From: Enterococcus sp. 9E7_DIV0242
GTDB taxonomy: Bacteria; Bacillota; Bacilli; Lactobacillales; Enterococcaceae
Assembly: GCF_002140975.2 (NCBI RefSeq)
Contig: NZ_CP147247.1
Span: 3,721,001-3,785,000 of the forward strand
Reading direction: 5' to 3'
DNA length: 64,000 nt
Below are positions 41,917 to 55,268 of the stretch, one piece after another; position 1 is the first letter of the stretch; the number at the start of each line of letters is the position of its first letter. The position numbers and the translations under genes are program-made. The notes beneath the pieces were generated by a model that was not told the DNA's origin, searched no databases, and was given only the letters and a program-made list of their open reading frames with translations.

Positions 41917-43359
41917 ATGACAGTTAAAAACAAAATCATGCTGATTACTTATGCAGACTCATTGGGGGAAAATCTAAAAGAGCTAAAAATCGTTTTGGAT
42001 CGATATTTACAGGATGTTGTAGGAGGAATTCATATTTTACCCTTTTATCCATCAAGTGGAGATCGCGGCTTTGCTCCAATGAACTATCAAAAAGTAGAGG
42101 AACGCTTTGGTACGTGGAAAGATATTCAAGCTATTTCCAAAGAATATTATTTCATGACCGATTTTATGATCAATCATCTCTCTCAGCAATCAGAAGAGTT
42201 TCAGGATTTTCTTGAAAAGAAGGAAGACTCAAAATGGAAAGATTTATTTATCCGTTATAAAAACTTTTGGCCTGATGGAGAACCAACACAAGAACAAATA
42301 GACCTAATCTATAAGCGTAAGCCACGAGCGCCATTTTATTTGGCGGAGTTTGCTGACGGCAGTAAAGAAAAAATCTGGTGTACCTTTGATGAACAGCAGA
42401 TTGATCTGGATGTTACGACTGATGTAACAAAATACTTTATCAAAGAAAATCTAAGTTTTTTGGTTGACCAAGGAGCAGATTTGATTCGTTTGGACGCATT
42501 TGCCTATGCAAATAAGAAAGCTGATACAAACTGTTTTTTCATTGAACCAGATATTTGGGAAACATTGGAAGAATCTGCTGCTGTGGTACAAGCGAAAGGA
42601 GCGGAGGTCTTGCCGGAGATTCATGAGCATTATACGATTCAGCAGAAGATTGCAGATCATGGTTATTATGTTTATGATTTTGCTTTGCCGATGCTGATGC
42701 TCTATTCTCTCTATTCTGGGAAAGTCGATCGCCTTGTTCACTGGATGAATAGTTGTCCCCGAAAACAGTTTACGACATTAGATACTCATGATGGTATCGG
42801 CGTGGTAGACGTAAAAGATTTACTGGCAGAGGAAGAAATTGAATTTACTAAAGAAAAGCTTTATGCACAGGGAGCGAATACGAAGAAAATCTACTCTTCT
42901 GAGGCATATAATAACCTCGATATCTACCAGATAAACTCTACGTATTATTCAGCCTTAGGTGATGATGATGAGTCCTATCTGCTAAGCAGAATCTTACAGT
43001 GTTTTGCACCTGGGATTCCTCAAGTGTATTACGTGGGATTACTGGCGGGAAAAAATGATATTGAGCTGTTGGAACAAACAAAAGAGGGTCGAAACATTAA
43101 TCGGCACTATTATGATCTGGAAGAAATCGAAAAAGAGATAGAGCGTCCAATTGTCCAAAAACTATTTAATTTATTCAATTTCAGAAATCAGCAACAAGCA
43201 TTTGATGGAACTATTGAGGTACAACAAGAAGATGAACATACACTTAGGATTCTTCGTTCAAATGTTGGCGAAGAAATCAGTTTGACCGCAAATCTGTTGA
43301 CTAAAGCGTATCATGTCGTGGTCAGCAAAGAAGACACAAAGAAAGAAGTTCGATTTTAG
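41917..43359 (+). CDS. Sucrose phosphorylase-like GH13 enzyme (GtfA type)
   Basis: 480 residues, the usual length of GtfA-type sucrose phosphorylases (subfamily GH13_18). Key residues are nucleophile Asp in GADLIRLDAFAY, acid/base Glu in EVLPEIHEHY and transition-state Asp in TLDTHDGIGVVD. The N-terminal YADSLGENLKELKIVLDRYL and HILPFYPSSGDRGFAP are characteristic of the group. It converts sucrose and phosphate to glucose 1-phosphate and fructose in the prototype, though relatives use sucrose 6-phosphate, glucosylglycerol or glucosylglycerate. The position MsmE-F-G-GtfA-DexB copies the streptococcal msm gene order. Substrate identity is inferred. Confidence 0.85.
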   Translation: MTVKNKIMLITYADSLGENLKELKIVLDRYLQDVVGGIHILPFYPSSGDRGFAPMNYQKVEERFGTWKDIQAISKEYYFMTDFMINHLSQQSEEFQDFLEKKEDSKWKDLFIRYKNFWPDGEPTQEQIDLIYKRKPRAPFYLAEFADGSKEKIWCTFDEQQIDLDVTTDVTKYFIKENLSFLVDQGADLIRLDAFAYANKKADTNCFFIEPDIWETLEESAAVVQAKGAEVLPEIHEHYTIQQKIADHGYYVYDFALPMLMLYSLYSGKVDRLVHWMNSCPRKQFTTLDTHDGIGVVDVKDLLAEEEIEFTKEKLYAQGANTKKIYSSEAYNNLDIYQINSTYYSALGDDDESYLLSRILQCFAPGIPQVYYVGLLAGKNDIELLEQTKEGRNINRHYYDLEEIEKEIERPIVQKLFNLFNFRNQQQAFDGTIEVQQEDEHTLRILRSNVGEEISLTANLLTKAYHVVVSKEDTKKEVRF

Positions 43360-43371
43360 TTAGGAGAGAAG

Positions 43372-45054
43372 ATGTTGGCAAAAGAATGGTGGAAGGAATC
43401 AATTGTATATCAAATTTACCCAAAAAGCTTTCAGGATAGTAACAATGATGGAATCGGTGACCTTCAGGGGATCAAGAAACGCTTGTCATATCTGAATAAA
43501 CTAGGTATAGATGTTATCTGGCTATCTCCAATTTATCAGTCTCCGATGATCGATGGCGGATATGACATTTCTGATTATCAGGCGATTGATCCAATGTTTG
43601 GAACGATGGCTGATATGGATGAGTTGATTCAAGAGGCAGATCGGCTTGGTATCAAATTGTTGATGGATTTGGTTGTAAACCATACTTCTAGTGAGCATAG
43701 CTGGTTCAAGGAAGCTTTGTCTGACTCGAAAAGTAAATACCGTGACTATTATATTTTCAGGGAGGGGATTGATGGACAACCTCCGAATAACTGGCGAAGC
43801 TATTTTGGCGGATCTGCTTGGACTGTTGTTCCAAATGAAGAAAACATGTATTATCTACATGCCTTTGCTGCTGAACAGCCAGATCTAAACTGGGAGAATT
43901 CGGAAGTAAGAGAAGAGATCATCACAATGATCAATTGGTGGTTGGACAAGGGGTTGGGCGGTTTTCGTATTGATGCAATTCTAAATCTTAAAAAGAAGAT
44001 AGAGTATGGAAAATTTGAACCAGATGGAGAAGATGGTCTAGTTTATATCGGTCATTGGATATTGAATCAGCCGGGAATCGAGGTATGGCTGAAGGAGCTA
44101 GATGAAAGAACGTTCAAAAAGCATAACAGTTTAACGGTTGCTGAGGCAGATGTGGAACCTTCCCGCTTACATGAATACATTGGGGATGAAGGGGTATTTC
44201 GAATGATTTTCGACTTTACTTATACGGATATCGATGTGCCTGGAACTGGAGAGTGGCATAAGCAATCAAACTGGACTGTAAGCGATTTGAAAGAAGCTAT
44301 TTTTACTGATGAGCTTGAAACACAAGCCGTTGGTTGGGGCGCAAAATATTTAGAAAATCATGATCAGCCTCGATCAATCAACAAATATATTCCAGAAGCT
44401 GATATTTCAGATGTTTCGAAAAAAATGTTGGCAACTCTGTTTATGATGCTTCATGGTACACCATTTATCTATCAAGGACAAGAATTGGGAATGGAGAACA
44501 TTCAGATGGACCGAATTGAAGATTATGATGACATTGCTTCTCATGATCAATACAATCGGGCGGTCCTTTCAGGAATTTTACCGGAAGAAGCATTTCAAGG
44601 TCTGTTCAAGCGTAGCCGAGATAACTCCCGAACACCCATGCAATGGTCAATAGAAACAAATGCAGGATTTTCCAAAGCAGAACAAACATGGCTTCCTGTT
44701 AATCCCAATCATCTCAGAATCAATGCGGAACAAGAAGAAAAGCAATCAGATTCTGTCTTGAATTATTATCGTCAACTGATCCATCTACGCAAAGAAAGCA
44801 AGTACAAGGAAACAATCGTATATGGTGAATTCGTGCCGCTGGAACTTGCTGATGACACAATCATTGCCTATAAAAGAGTCTACAAGGAGCAGGAAATTGT
44901 TGTACTGATCAATTTTTCAGACCAAGCAAAAACAATAGATATCGTAGAGGGGATGAAGTCGATTATATTGTCTAATGTAGGTGCTGAAACAGGTTTAATT
45001 AAGAAGAACATCCATCTAGCTCCTTACGCTGGTATTATTGCTGTGAATGAATAA
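43372..45054 (+). CDS. Oligo-1,6-glucosidase/alpha-glucosidase GH13
   Basis: 560 residues, GH13_31 size. N-terminal WWKESIVYQIYPKSFQDSNNDGIGDLQGIKKRLSYLNKLGIDVIWLSPIYQSP is characteristic. The catalytic Asp is in GGFRIDAILNL, the Glu in TVAEADVEPSRL and the third Asp in YLENHDQPRSI. It hydrolyses alpha-1,6 or alpha-1,4 linkages at the non-reducing ends of isomalto- or malto-oligosaccharides. It is the last gene of the operon, preceded by AGGAGAGAAG, and is followed at once by a long perfect terminator. Confidence 0.92.
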   Translation: MLAKEWWKESIVYQIYPKSFQDSNNDGIGDLQGIKKRLSYLNKLGIDVIWLSPIYQSPMIDGGYDISDYQAIDPMFGTMADMDELIQEADRLGIKLLMDLVVNHTSSEHSWFKEALSDSKSKYRDYYIFREGIDGQPPNNWRSYFGGSAWTVVPNEENMYYLHAFAAEQPDLNWENSEVREEIITMINWWLDKGLGGFRIDAILNLKKKIEYGKFEPDGEDGLVYIGHWILNQPGIEVWLKELDERTFKKHNSLTVAEADVEPSRLHEYIGDEGVFRMIFDFTYTDIDVPGTGEWHKQSNWTVSDLKEAIFTDELETQAVGWGAKYLENHDQPRSINKYIPEADISDVSKKMLATLFMMLHGTPFIYQGQELGMENIQMDRIEDYDDIASHDQYNRAVLSGILPEEAFQGLFKRSRDNSRTPMQWSIETNAGFSKAEQTWLPVNPNHLRINAEQEEKQSDSVLNYYRQLIHLRKESKYKETIVYGEFVPLELADDTIIAYKRVYKEQEIVVLINFSDQAKTIDIVEGMKSIILSNVGAETGLIKKNIHLAPYAGIIAVNE

Positions 45055-45057
45055 AAA

Positions 45058-45107
45058 AATCAAACCGTAAATCCTCAGATTTTTGATGAGGATTTACGGT
45101 TTGATTT
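45058..45107 (+). terminator. Terminator of the Msm-like operon
   Basis: Twenty-one-base perfect arms (45058-45078 and 45087-45107, AAATCAAACCGTAAATCCTCA/...) with an 8-base loop and a T run after. One of the strongest terminators in the window. Confidence 0.92.
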
Positions 45108-45429
45108 TTATTTTATTGAGGTGTTGAGTAAATATTTTTATATTAATTGGTATAGAAGAATCTGGTTGTTGCTATCATAACTATGAATGCCGAAAGGAGT
45201 TCTTGCCGAGAGTAGTTTTCAACTGTTGATTTCTGAATGACTATTGTTGTTTTTGCTTAGCTTTTTCAACATGCCTTCTACCTTGGATTTATTGCAACTA
45301 CAGTCTAAGGTGAGTCCTATGCTATCGAGGATAAATTGAACGAATAAACGGATGTGAGAGAACCATTTCTGAATAAGAATGGTTCTTCTACATCCGTTTT
45401 TCAATCGAAGAATGTTGGTAGTCGGCTAG
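45108..45429. terminator. Gene-free stretch with terminator hairpin for the XylR gene
   Basis: 322 bp between the GH13 gene and the XylR gene on the other strand. It carries a hairpin with 22-base arms and two mismatches (45346-45367 and 45378-45399), T-rich on the plus-strand end and A-rich on the other, that should end transcription of the XylR gene (minus). A 61-codon ORF (45219-45404) on the minus strand runs through this hairpin and has no ribosome binding site. Confidence 0.6.
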
Positions 45430-46587
45430 CTATTCATAAATAGAATGGAGTTTTAGCTGTCGGATATTTAAAAAATTCTGACAGCATAAGGCAATCCCGC
45501 CGTACAATGTTGCTTCGTTGCCCAATGAGCTGCTTTGCACACAAATATTTTTTGCAAAACGGCTGGCTAGATGTTCTTGAACAACAGTCAGAAGTGCGGG
45601 TATTCTACGGTAGACAGAGCTATTGATAATGACAACATCTGGATCATAAAGCGTGACGATATTATTGATACCGACACTTAAAAGAAAGGCATTATTCCTC
45701 AATTCTTTTTGTATATCTAAATCATCTTTTAGCGCTTCTATCACCGAGCTGTCAACAAATTCTATATTTTTTTTCTCTGCAACAGCTTGATATAAAACGG
45801 TGTTGGAGGCGTATTGCTCCAAACAGCCGTCATTGCCACAAGGACATGGCTTTCCTGCTGGATAAAGTATGGAATGCCCGATTTCTCCAGCGGTCCCATG
45901 CTTCCCTTTCTGAACAGTTCCTGCATCGACAATCCCTGCCCCGACCCCACTGTGAATACTTAAGCTGACTAAGCTTTCTGAATCCTTGGAAAACGTGTAT
46001 TCACCCAACGCAGCGAGGTTCGCTTCATTCTCAAGAAAGATAGGAAAATCATAGCGTTGTGATAGTTCAGCGTGTAGATCGATCGTATCTAAATCATAAT
46101 ACGGAGTAAAGTTGATTTTATTGTTATGCACAACCCCATGAATTCCAACAGTCATGCCAATAATCGTGTTGTAAAGATCAGACTGATTTTTGTGAATCGT
46201 CTGAATCGTTTCCTCTAACAACTCTAGAACTGTTTCCGCTGAGACGTCTAGTCGTTTCTTTTCAATAGAAAGAATGGTTTCGCCATTTAAGTAGGCTAAC
46301 GTTCCTTTCAGATAATTCACCCCTAAGTCAAAGGATAGGGTGACTGCGGCTTTCGGATTGAATTGCAACATGATTGGTTTCCGACCACCTTGTGTGCCGG
46401 CAGCGCCAATACCTGTTTCAAAAATCAGTCCATCGTCAAGTAAACCTTTGGTGATGGAAGAGACCGATGCTTTGTTTAAGCCAGTCAAAGAAGAGAGCTC
46501 TGCCCTGGAAATATTTTTGTGATCAATAATTCCTTTTAAGACTTGCGCTTCGTTGTGTTCACGGATTTTGTATTTGTTTGTGATCAT
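45430..46587 (-). CDS. xylR: ROK-family transcriptional repressor, XylR-like
   Basis: 385 residues. The N-terminal winged helix reads HNEAQVLKGIIDHKNISRAELSSLTGLNKASVSSITKGLLDDGLIFETG. The ROK domain follows, with HSGVGAGIVDAGTVQKGKHGTAGEIGHSILYPAGKPCPCGNDGCLEQYAS (the zinc-binding Cys box CPCGNDGCLE) and LGVNYLKGTLAYLNG. It is divergent from the xylose isomerase gene, and the spacer carries a xylO-like palindrome. XylR proteins repress xylose genes until xylose binds. Gene symbol from organisation and domain type; the ligand is not proven. Confidence 0.88.
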   Translation of the reverse strand: MITNKYKIREHNEAQVLKGIIDHKNISRAELSSLTGLNKASVSSITKGLLDDGLIFETGIGAAGTQGGRKPIMLQFNPKAAVTLSFDLGVNYLKGTLAYLNGETILSIEKKRLDVSAETVLELLEETIQTIHKNQSDLYNTIIGMTVGIHGVVHNNKINFTPYYDLDTIDLHAELSQRYDFPIFLENEANLAALGEYTFSKDSESLVSLSIHSGVGAGIVDAGTVQKGKHGTAGEIGHSILYPAGKPCPCGNDGCLEQYASNTVLYQAVAEKKNIEFVDSSVIEALKDDLDIQKELRNNAFLLSVGINNIVTLYDPDVVIINSSVYRRIPALLTVVQEHLASRFAKNICVQSSSLGNEATLYGGIALCCQNFLNIRQLKLHSIYE

Positions 46588-46618
46588 ATCATTTCACCTC
46601 TCTATTATATTAAAATTT

Positions 46619-46686
46619 ATGAAAGCGCTTGACAACTTCTTTTTAATGTTTTATATTCTTCTTGTAAGTTAGTTTAACTTACTAAC
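46619..46686 (+). promoter_or_regulatory. xyl promoter with cre-like site and xylO operator
   Basis: TTGACA (46629-46634), 17 bp, TATATT (46652-46657) is a near-consensus promoter. A cre-like box ATGAAAGCGCTTGAC (46619-46633) overlaps the -35 box, so catabolite repression by CcpA is expected. A palindrome GTTAGTTTAACTTACTAAC (46668-46686), 11-15 bp past the -10, is a xylO-type operator for the divergent XylR. The xylA ribosome binding site follows. Confidence 0.78.
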
Positions 46687-46722
46687 CAACTATAATCAAG
46701 TCATTTTTAGGAGGAATCTGAA

Positions 46723-48030
46723 ATGAGTTACTTTCCAAAAGTAGAAAAAGTGAATTATGAAGGACCGACATCCAAAAACATGTTTGCCTTCCGTCATTAC
46801 AATCCAGAAGAAATAATTATGGGAAAAACGATGAAGGAGCATCTGCGTTTTGCGGTAGCCTACTGGCACACGATGACACAGGATGGTTCTGATCCATTTG
46901 GACTACCGATCAATCAACGGGACTGGGAATCTGAAACACCGATGGAGACAGCGAGAAAACGTGTAGATGCTTTCTTTGAAATCCTGACAAAGCTGGGAGT
47001 CGAATACTTCTGTTTTCACGATGTAGACATTGCACCGGAGGGAGATTCATTAGAAGAGTTCTTTAAAAATATCGATGAAATCACAGATTTGATCAAGGAA
47101 AAAATGGATCAGACAGGCATTAAGCTATTATGGAATACAGCGAATATGTTTTCACATCCGCGTTTTGTCAATGGGGCAGCTTCTTCGAATAATGCAGAGG
47201 TTTTTGCTTATTCTGCAGCACAGGTCAAAAAGGGCTTGGACGTCAGCAAAAAATTAGGTGGCGAAAATTATGTGTTCTGGGGTGGCCGTGAGGGTTATGA
47301 ATCTCTGCTGAACACAGATATGAAATTCGAACAAGACAATATTGCTCGATTATTCAAAATGTCAGTAGCCTATGCTGAAACAATTGGTCATAAAGTTCAG
47401 TTTCTGATTGAACCGAAACCCAAAGAACCAACAAAACATCAATATGATTTTGATGCAGCAACGACAATGGCATTTATTCAAAAATATGGATTGGAAAATA
47501 ATTTCAAACTCAATTTAGAAGCCAATCATGCGACATTGGCTGGTCATACCTTTGAACATGAGCTGACTGTGGCTCGTTGTTACGATGCATTAGGATCGAT
47601 CGATGCAAACCAAGGAGATATGCTTTTAGGTTGGGACACAGATGAGTTTCCAACTAATATCTATGACACAACATTGGCGATGTACGAAATCCTTGAAAAT
47701 GGCGGGATTGCACCCGGAGGAATCAACTTTGATTCAAAAGTTCGCCGTTCCTCTTTTGCAATGGATGACTTGCTTTTGGCACACATTGCTGGAATGGATA
47801 CGTTTGCTCGTGGTTTGAAAGCTGCCGTGAAGTTAAAAGAAGACCGATTCTTTGACGGGTTGAAAGAGGAGCGCTACCGTTCTTATACAGAAGGAATCGG
47901 TGAAAAGATTGTTGCAGATGAAGAAAATCTGGAATCACTGACTGCTTATGCGCTTAAGCACGATGATATTGCTATGACGTCTAGCCACTTGGAGTATGTG
48001 AAGTCACGTTTTAATGATTATCTAGTATAA
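46723..48030 (+). CDS. xylA: Xylose isomerase
   Basis: 435 residues, the usual length for the longer (class II) isomerases. Motifs are [12 protein letters not shown] (catalytic His-Asp), [55 protein letters not shown] (metal-binding Glu and Lys) and [18 protein letters not shown]. It converts D-xylose to D-xylulose in the cytosol, the first step before xylulokinase at 55269. AGGAGG lies at the usual distance, and the gene is controlled by the XylR/cre region just upstream. Confidence 0.97.
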   Translation: MSYFPKVEKVNYEGPTSKNMFAFRHYNPEEIIMGKTMKEHLRFAVAYWHTMTQDGSDPFGLPINQRDWESETPMETARKRVDAFFEILTKLGVEYFCFHDVDIAPEGDSLEEFFKNIDEITDLIKEKMDQTGIKLLWNTANMFSHPRFVNGAASSNNAEVFAYSAAQVKKGLDVSKKLGGENYVFWGGREGYESLLNTDMKFEQDNIARLFKMSVAYAETIGHKVQFLIEPKPKEPTKHQYDFDAATTMAFIQKYGLENNFKLNLEANHATLAGHTFEHELTVARCYDALGSIDANQGDMLLGWDTDEFPTNIYDTTLAMYEILENGGIAPGGINFDSKVRRSSFAMDDLLLAHIAGMDTFARGLKAAVKLKEDRFFDGLKEERYRSYTEGIGEKIVADEENLESLTAYALKHDDIAMTSSHLEYVKSRFNDYLV

Positions 48031-48048
48031 ACAAGGGGGAGAAAGAAA

Positions 48049-49329
48049 ATGAAACGAGGAAGAATGCTTTTTTCAACAATTATTTTGGCAACAGCAGGAT
48101 TGATGTTAGGTGCTTGTGGTTCAGGTGGCTCCGGCTCCAGTGCGGATACTACGGTGGATGTATTCAATATCAAGGTGGAAACAAAGGATCAGCTAGAAGA
48201 TTTGGCAAAAAAATATGAAGAAAGTCATGAAGGCGTCAAGATCAATGTAACAACAGTTGGTGGCGGACAGGATGCGAATGCAGCGCTACAATCCAAATTT
48301 TCTTCGGGTGATGAGCCGAGTGTTTTCCTTCTAGGTGGATTGGCTGATGTCGATAAGTGGGGCGATAGCTTGGCTGATTTGACAGATACAGACCTTGCAT
48401 CCAAAGCGATCGATGGAATGCTGGATGGTGCAACCTCTGAAGGGAAAGTGTATGGCTTGCCGATGAATATCGAAGGCTATGGCTTCTTGATCAACAAAGA
48501 GCTATTTAAAAAAGCAGGGATTGATTTTGAAGATATCCAGTCGTATGCAGACTTCGAAGAAGCAGTGAAAACATTAGACAATAAAAAAGATGACTTGGGC
48601 ATGAAAGCTGTATTTGGCTTCAGTGCAAAGGAATTCTGGGTCGTTAGTCAGTATAGTTCACACTTTACTTCTCCTGAGTTTGATAATGATATGAAGACAG
48701 TTTACGATGCGAAAACAATCGACTTTACTTATGGAGATCAATTCAAGGAATATACAGATTTGATCAATAAATACAATGTTCAACCAATTTTGTCACTTGA
48801 TTACAGTACCTCAGTTGAAGAAGATTTTGCCAATGACCAAGTAGCAATCATTCATCAAGGAAACTGGATCATTCCAACCTTAAATAGCTTAGATCCTGAA
48901 ATTGTTGAAAAGAAATTAGGCATTCTTCCTCTATATGTTACTTCTGGAACAGATGGAAAAATTGCAGCTGGTGCACCATGGTATTGGGGCGTCAATAAGA
49001 ATAAGGACGAAGACGTTGTCGAAGCTAGTAAAGACTTTCTGGAATGGATGTATACGGATGAAGAGGCGATGACAGTCATAACAGACGAGATGGAATTCAT
49101 CCCGGCGTATACGAATTTCTCGGCAGATAGCTTGAAGGACGCAACGTCTCAAACGATTTTTGATTATGTTTCAGAAGGAAAAACCGTACCTTGGGTACAC
49201 AACCAATACCCAGATGGTTATTCACAAACACAATTTTACCCTGAGTTCCAAAAATATTTAAATGGGGATATTTCTTGGGACGATCTGATGAAAATCGGAA
49301 AAGAAGAATGGGAAAAGGATAGAAAATAG
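48049..49329 (+). CDS. Sugar ABC transporter substrate-binding lipoprotein (xyloglucan-oligosaccharide-type locus)
   Basis: 426 residues. Lipoprotein signal TIILATAGLMLGACGSGGSG with the acylated Cys at about residue 24, then an extracytoplasmic binding protein of the carbohydrate family (DVFNIKVETKDQLEDLAKKYEESHEGVKINVTTVGGGQDANAALQSKF). It is encoded right after xylA and before two permeases, on the same strand. The enzymes encoded downstream (alpha-xylosidase, beta-glucosidase) suggest xyloglucan oligosaccharides or isoprimeverose as ligand. A GGGGGAG site precedes the start. Confidence 0.9.
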   Translation: MKRGRMLFSTIILATAGLMLGACGSGGSGSSADTTVDVFNIKVETKDQLEDLAKKYEESHEGVKINVTTVGGGQDANAALQSKFSSGDEPSVFLLGGLADVDKWGDSLADLTDTDLASKAIDGMLDGATSEGKVYGLPMNIEGYGFLINKELFKKAGIDFEDIQSYADFEEAVKTLDNKKDDLGMKAVFGFSAKEFWVVSQYSSHFTSPEFDNDMKTVYDAKTIDFTYGDQFKEYTDLINKYNVQPILSLDYSTSVEEDFANDQVAIIHQGNWIIPTLNSLDPEIVEKKLGILPLYVTSGTDGKIAAGAPWYWGVNKNKDEDVVEASKDFLEWMYTDEEAMTVITDEMEFIPAYTNFSADSLKDATSQTIFDYVSEGKTVPWVHNQYPDGYSQTQFYPEFQKYLNGDISWDDLMKIGKEEWEKDRK

Positions 49330-49497
49330 TATGTAGTTGGATAGAGTTTTTGATAAAGACAGCTCAGAAAAAGTGTGGAGTGAACGAGGGAAAAGAGATT
49401 GAGGTATAAGCACTAAGAAAAAATAATCGCTAGGATCAGGCACTTTTTCAGCTGTTTTATCAAAGAAATTTGTGATAATCGAGAGGGGGACGTATCA

Positions 49498-50361
49498 ATG
49501 AATAATCGATCAAAGAGCTTTTGGCTATTTCTGGCACCGAGTTTACTGGGGATGATTGTTGTATTGTTCATACCGTTACTTACAGGGGCTTATTATTCGC
49601 TGACTGATTGGAATGGTATCAAGGTCGATCAGTTTTTAGGAGTGGAAAACTATCTTCGGGCGTTTCAAGATGAGCGCTTTTTAAACAGTATTTGGTTTAC
49701 GACGAAGTTCTCTGTTGTCGCTATCATTCTTGTCAATATTATAGGCTTGGGGCTGGCGCTCCTGGTCACTCAGAAAGCTGATAAACTAAACAATGTTTTC
49801 CGAACGGTCTTTTTCATGCCGAATCTAATTGGAGGGATTATCCTTGGTTTCATCTGGCAGTTCATCTTTATCAAAGCTTTTGCGGCGATAGGCGACGCAA
49901 CAGGGATCGAATTTTTCAAGGGTTGGCTTTCGACGACGAACACAGGATTTTGGGGACTGATCATTCTATTTGTCTGGCAGATGAGCGGATATATTATGAT
50001 CATCTACATTTCTTTTATTAACAATATTCCAGACGAAATGATCGAAGCAGCTGAAATTGATGGGGCTACAGCTTGGCAAACCTTCTGGAAAATTAAATTT
50101 CCAATGTTGGCTCCGGCATTTACAGTCAGCTTGTTTCTAACTTTATCGAATGCATTCAAGATATACGACCAAAATCTGGCGTTGACAGCTGGTGGTCCAT
50201 TTGATTCTACGCAAATGGTAGCGATGAATATCGTTAATGAGGCCTTTGCGGTACGTAATATGGGGTATGCTCAAGCGAAAGCAGTGATATTCCTAGTCAT
50301 TATTGCTGTGATTTCAGTTGTTCAGATCAGTATCACCAGAAAGCGGGAGGTCGACCTATGA
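49498..50361 (+). CDS. Sugar ABC transporter permease (MsmF/MalF-type)
   Basis: 287 residues, about six membrane spans starting SFWLFLAPSLLGMIVVLFIPLLTGAYYSLTDWNG, which is the typical N-terminus of sugar permeases. The EAA loop is EMIEAAEIDGATAWQTFWKIKFPMLAP. The GAGAGGGGG site precedes the start. It overlaps the next permease gene by four bases. No ATPase is encoded in this operon. Confidence 0.93.
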   Translation: MNNRSKSFWLFLAPSLLGMIVVLFIPLLTGAYYSLTDWNGIKVDQFLGVENYLRAFQDERFLNSIWFTTKFSVVAIILVNIIGLGLALLVTQKADKLNNVFRTVFFMPNLIGGIILGFIWQFIFIKAFAAIGDATGIEFFKGWLSTTNTGFWGLIILFVWQMSGYIMIIYISFINNIPDEMIEAAEIDGATAWQTFWKIKFPMLAPAFTVSLFLTLSNAFKIYDQNLALTAGGPFDSTQMVAMNIVNEAFAVRNMGYAQAKAVIFLVIIAVISVVQISITRKREVDL

Positions 50362-51182
50362 ACAAGCAGAAGAAAAGAAAGTCGTTGGGAATCAAGATCA
50401 TCGGCCTTTTGTTGATGTTGGCTTGGTTGTATCCGTTTTATCTGATTGTTATTAACTCGTTTAAAACGAAATCAGAGATTTTTAAAAATACATTGAATGT
50501 TCCTGAACAGTTTACGTTAGAGAATTATCCGGTCGCATTTGAAAAGCTGGATTTCTTCAGAAGTGCAATGAACTCTGTACTTATTACAGCAGTCTCACTG
50601 TTTGTGATCGTCATTTGTACGTCGATGGCAGCATATGCACTATCTAGAAATAAAAGTAAGCTTAGTGATCGACTATATTTTGTGATAGCAATTGGTCTGC
50701 TGATTCCATTTCAGGCAATCATGATTCCTTTGGTTTCTTCTTTTGGGAAAGCCAATATGTTGAATCGTCCGGGCTTAGTCATCATGTATCTGGGGCTGGC
50801 AAGTAGTATGGCGATTTTCCTTTATTTCGGTGCTTTGCGTGGTATTCCACAGTCACTGGATGAAGCAGCGACAATTGATGGGGCATCAAGATTTCAGATT
50901 TATTGGCATATCATTTTACCTTTGCTGAAACCAACAACAGTGACTGTTATCGTGCTGAATTCGATCTGGTTCTGGAATGATTATTTATTGCCTTCCCTGG
51001 TTATCAACAAAGAGGGGATGTATACAATTCCGTTGAAGATGTTTTATTTCTTCGGACAGTATTCTAAACAATGGCATTTGGCATTGGCAGCATTATTTAT
51101 TGCGATTATTCCAATCATTATTCTTTATGTGTTCTTACAAAAATACATCATCAAAGGCATTTCAGATGGTGCCGTAAAATAG
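50358..51182 (+). CDS. Sugar ABC transporter permease (MsmG/MalG-type)
   Basis: 274 residues, six spans, starting LGIKIIGLLLMLAWLYPFYLIVINSFKTKSEIFKN. The EAA loop is QSLDEAATIDGASRFQIYWHIILPLLKP and the C-terminus is KYIIKGISDGAVK. It starts inside the end of the preceding permease gene (ATGA) and is followed 10 bp later by the alpha-xylosidase gene, so uptake and first hydrolysis are coupled. Confidence 0.93.
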   Translation: MNKQKKRKSLGIKIIGLLLMLAWLYPFYLIVINSFKTKSEIFKNTLNVPEQFTLENYPVAFEKLDFFRSAMNSVLITAVSLFVIVICTSMAAYALSRNKSKLSDRLYFVIAIGLLIPFQAIMIPLVSSFGKANMLNRPGLVIMYLGLASSMAIFLYFGALRGIPQSLDEAATIDGASRFQIYWHIILPLLKPTTVTVIVLNSIWFWNDYLLPSLVINKEGMYTIPLKMFYFFGQYSKQWHLALAALFIAIIPIIILYVFLQKYIIKGISDGAVK

Positions 51183-51192
51183 GAGGTTAAGT

Positions 51193-54931
<3,739 letters not shown>

Positions 54932-55268
54932 AAGTTGGCAGGGGAGAATAGGCAGTAGCTACTTTTCGTACAGCAAGAAACAGGACGAACGCTTTCTTGC
55001 ATACTTAGAAGGAAAGGGTGCGTCTAGCTATTAGAGGTAGATCATCCACTCTGATTGTTACTTGTCAAATCCCCTCCCGCTAGAAGTAAAAAGCAGATTG
55101 ATACAAAGGTCATTTGATTTTATCACCGACAGGAATCAGAGTATGGTTCCGCGATTCGGATGTGCGAAATCAGAATAAGGGACTGTCCCATAGTAGTTTT
55201 ACGGGCAGTCTTCCCTTTGGATCAGTCTTTCTTTTTGAAAATAAGGACAAGTAGATAGGAGTGAAAGG
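54932..55268. other. Gene-free stretch before the xylulokinase gene
   Basis: 337 bp. A hairpin AAGGGACTGTCCC.../...GGGCAGTCTTCCCTT (55177-55217, 2-base bulge) ends in TTTGGATC and may be an inefficient terminator between the GH1 gene and xylB. A 39-codon ORF overlapping the end of the GH1 gene (from 54917) shows no features. No promoter stood out. Confidence 0.5.

Noticed and set aside
45219..45404. 61-codon minus-strand ORF as a transposase remnant
   Set aside because: Overlaps a terminator hairpin; no recognisable transposase motif, so I left it as non-coding.
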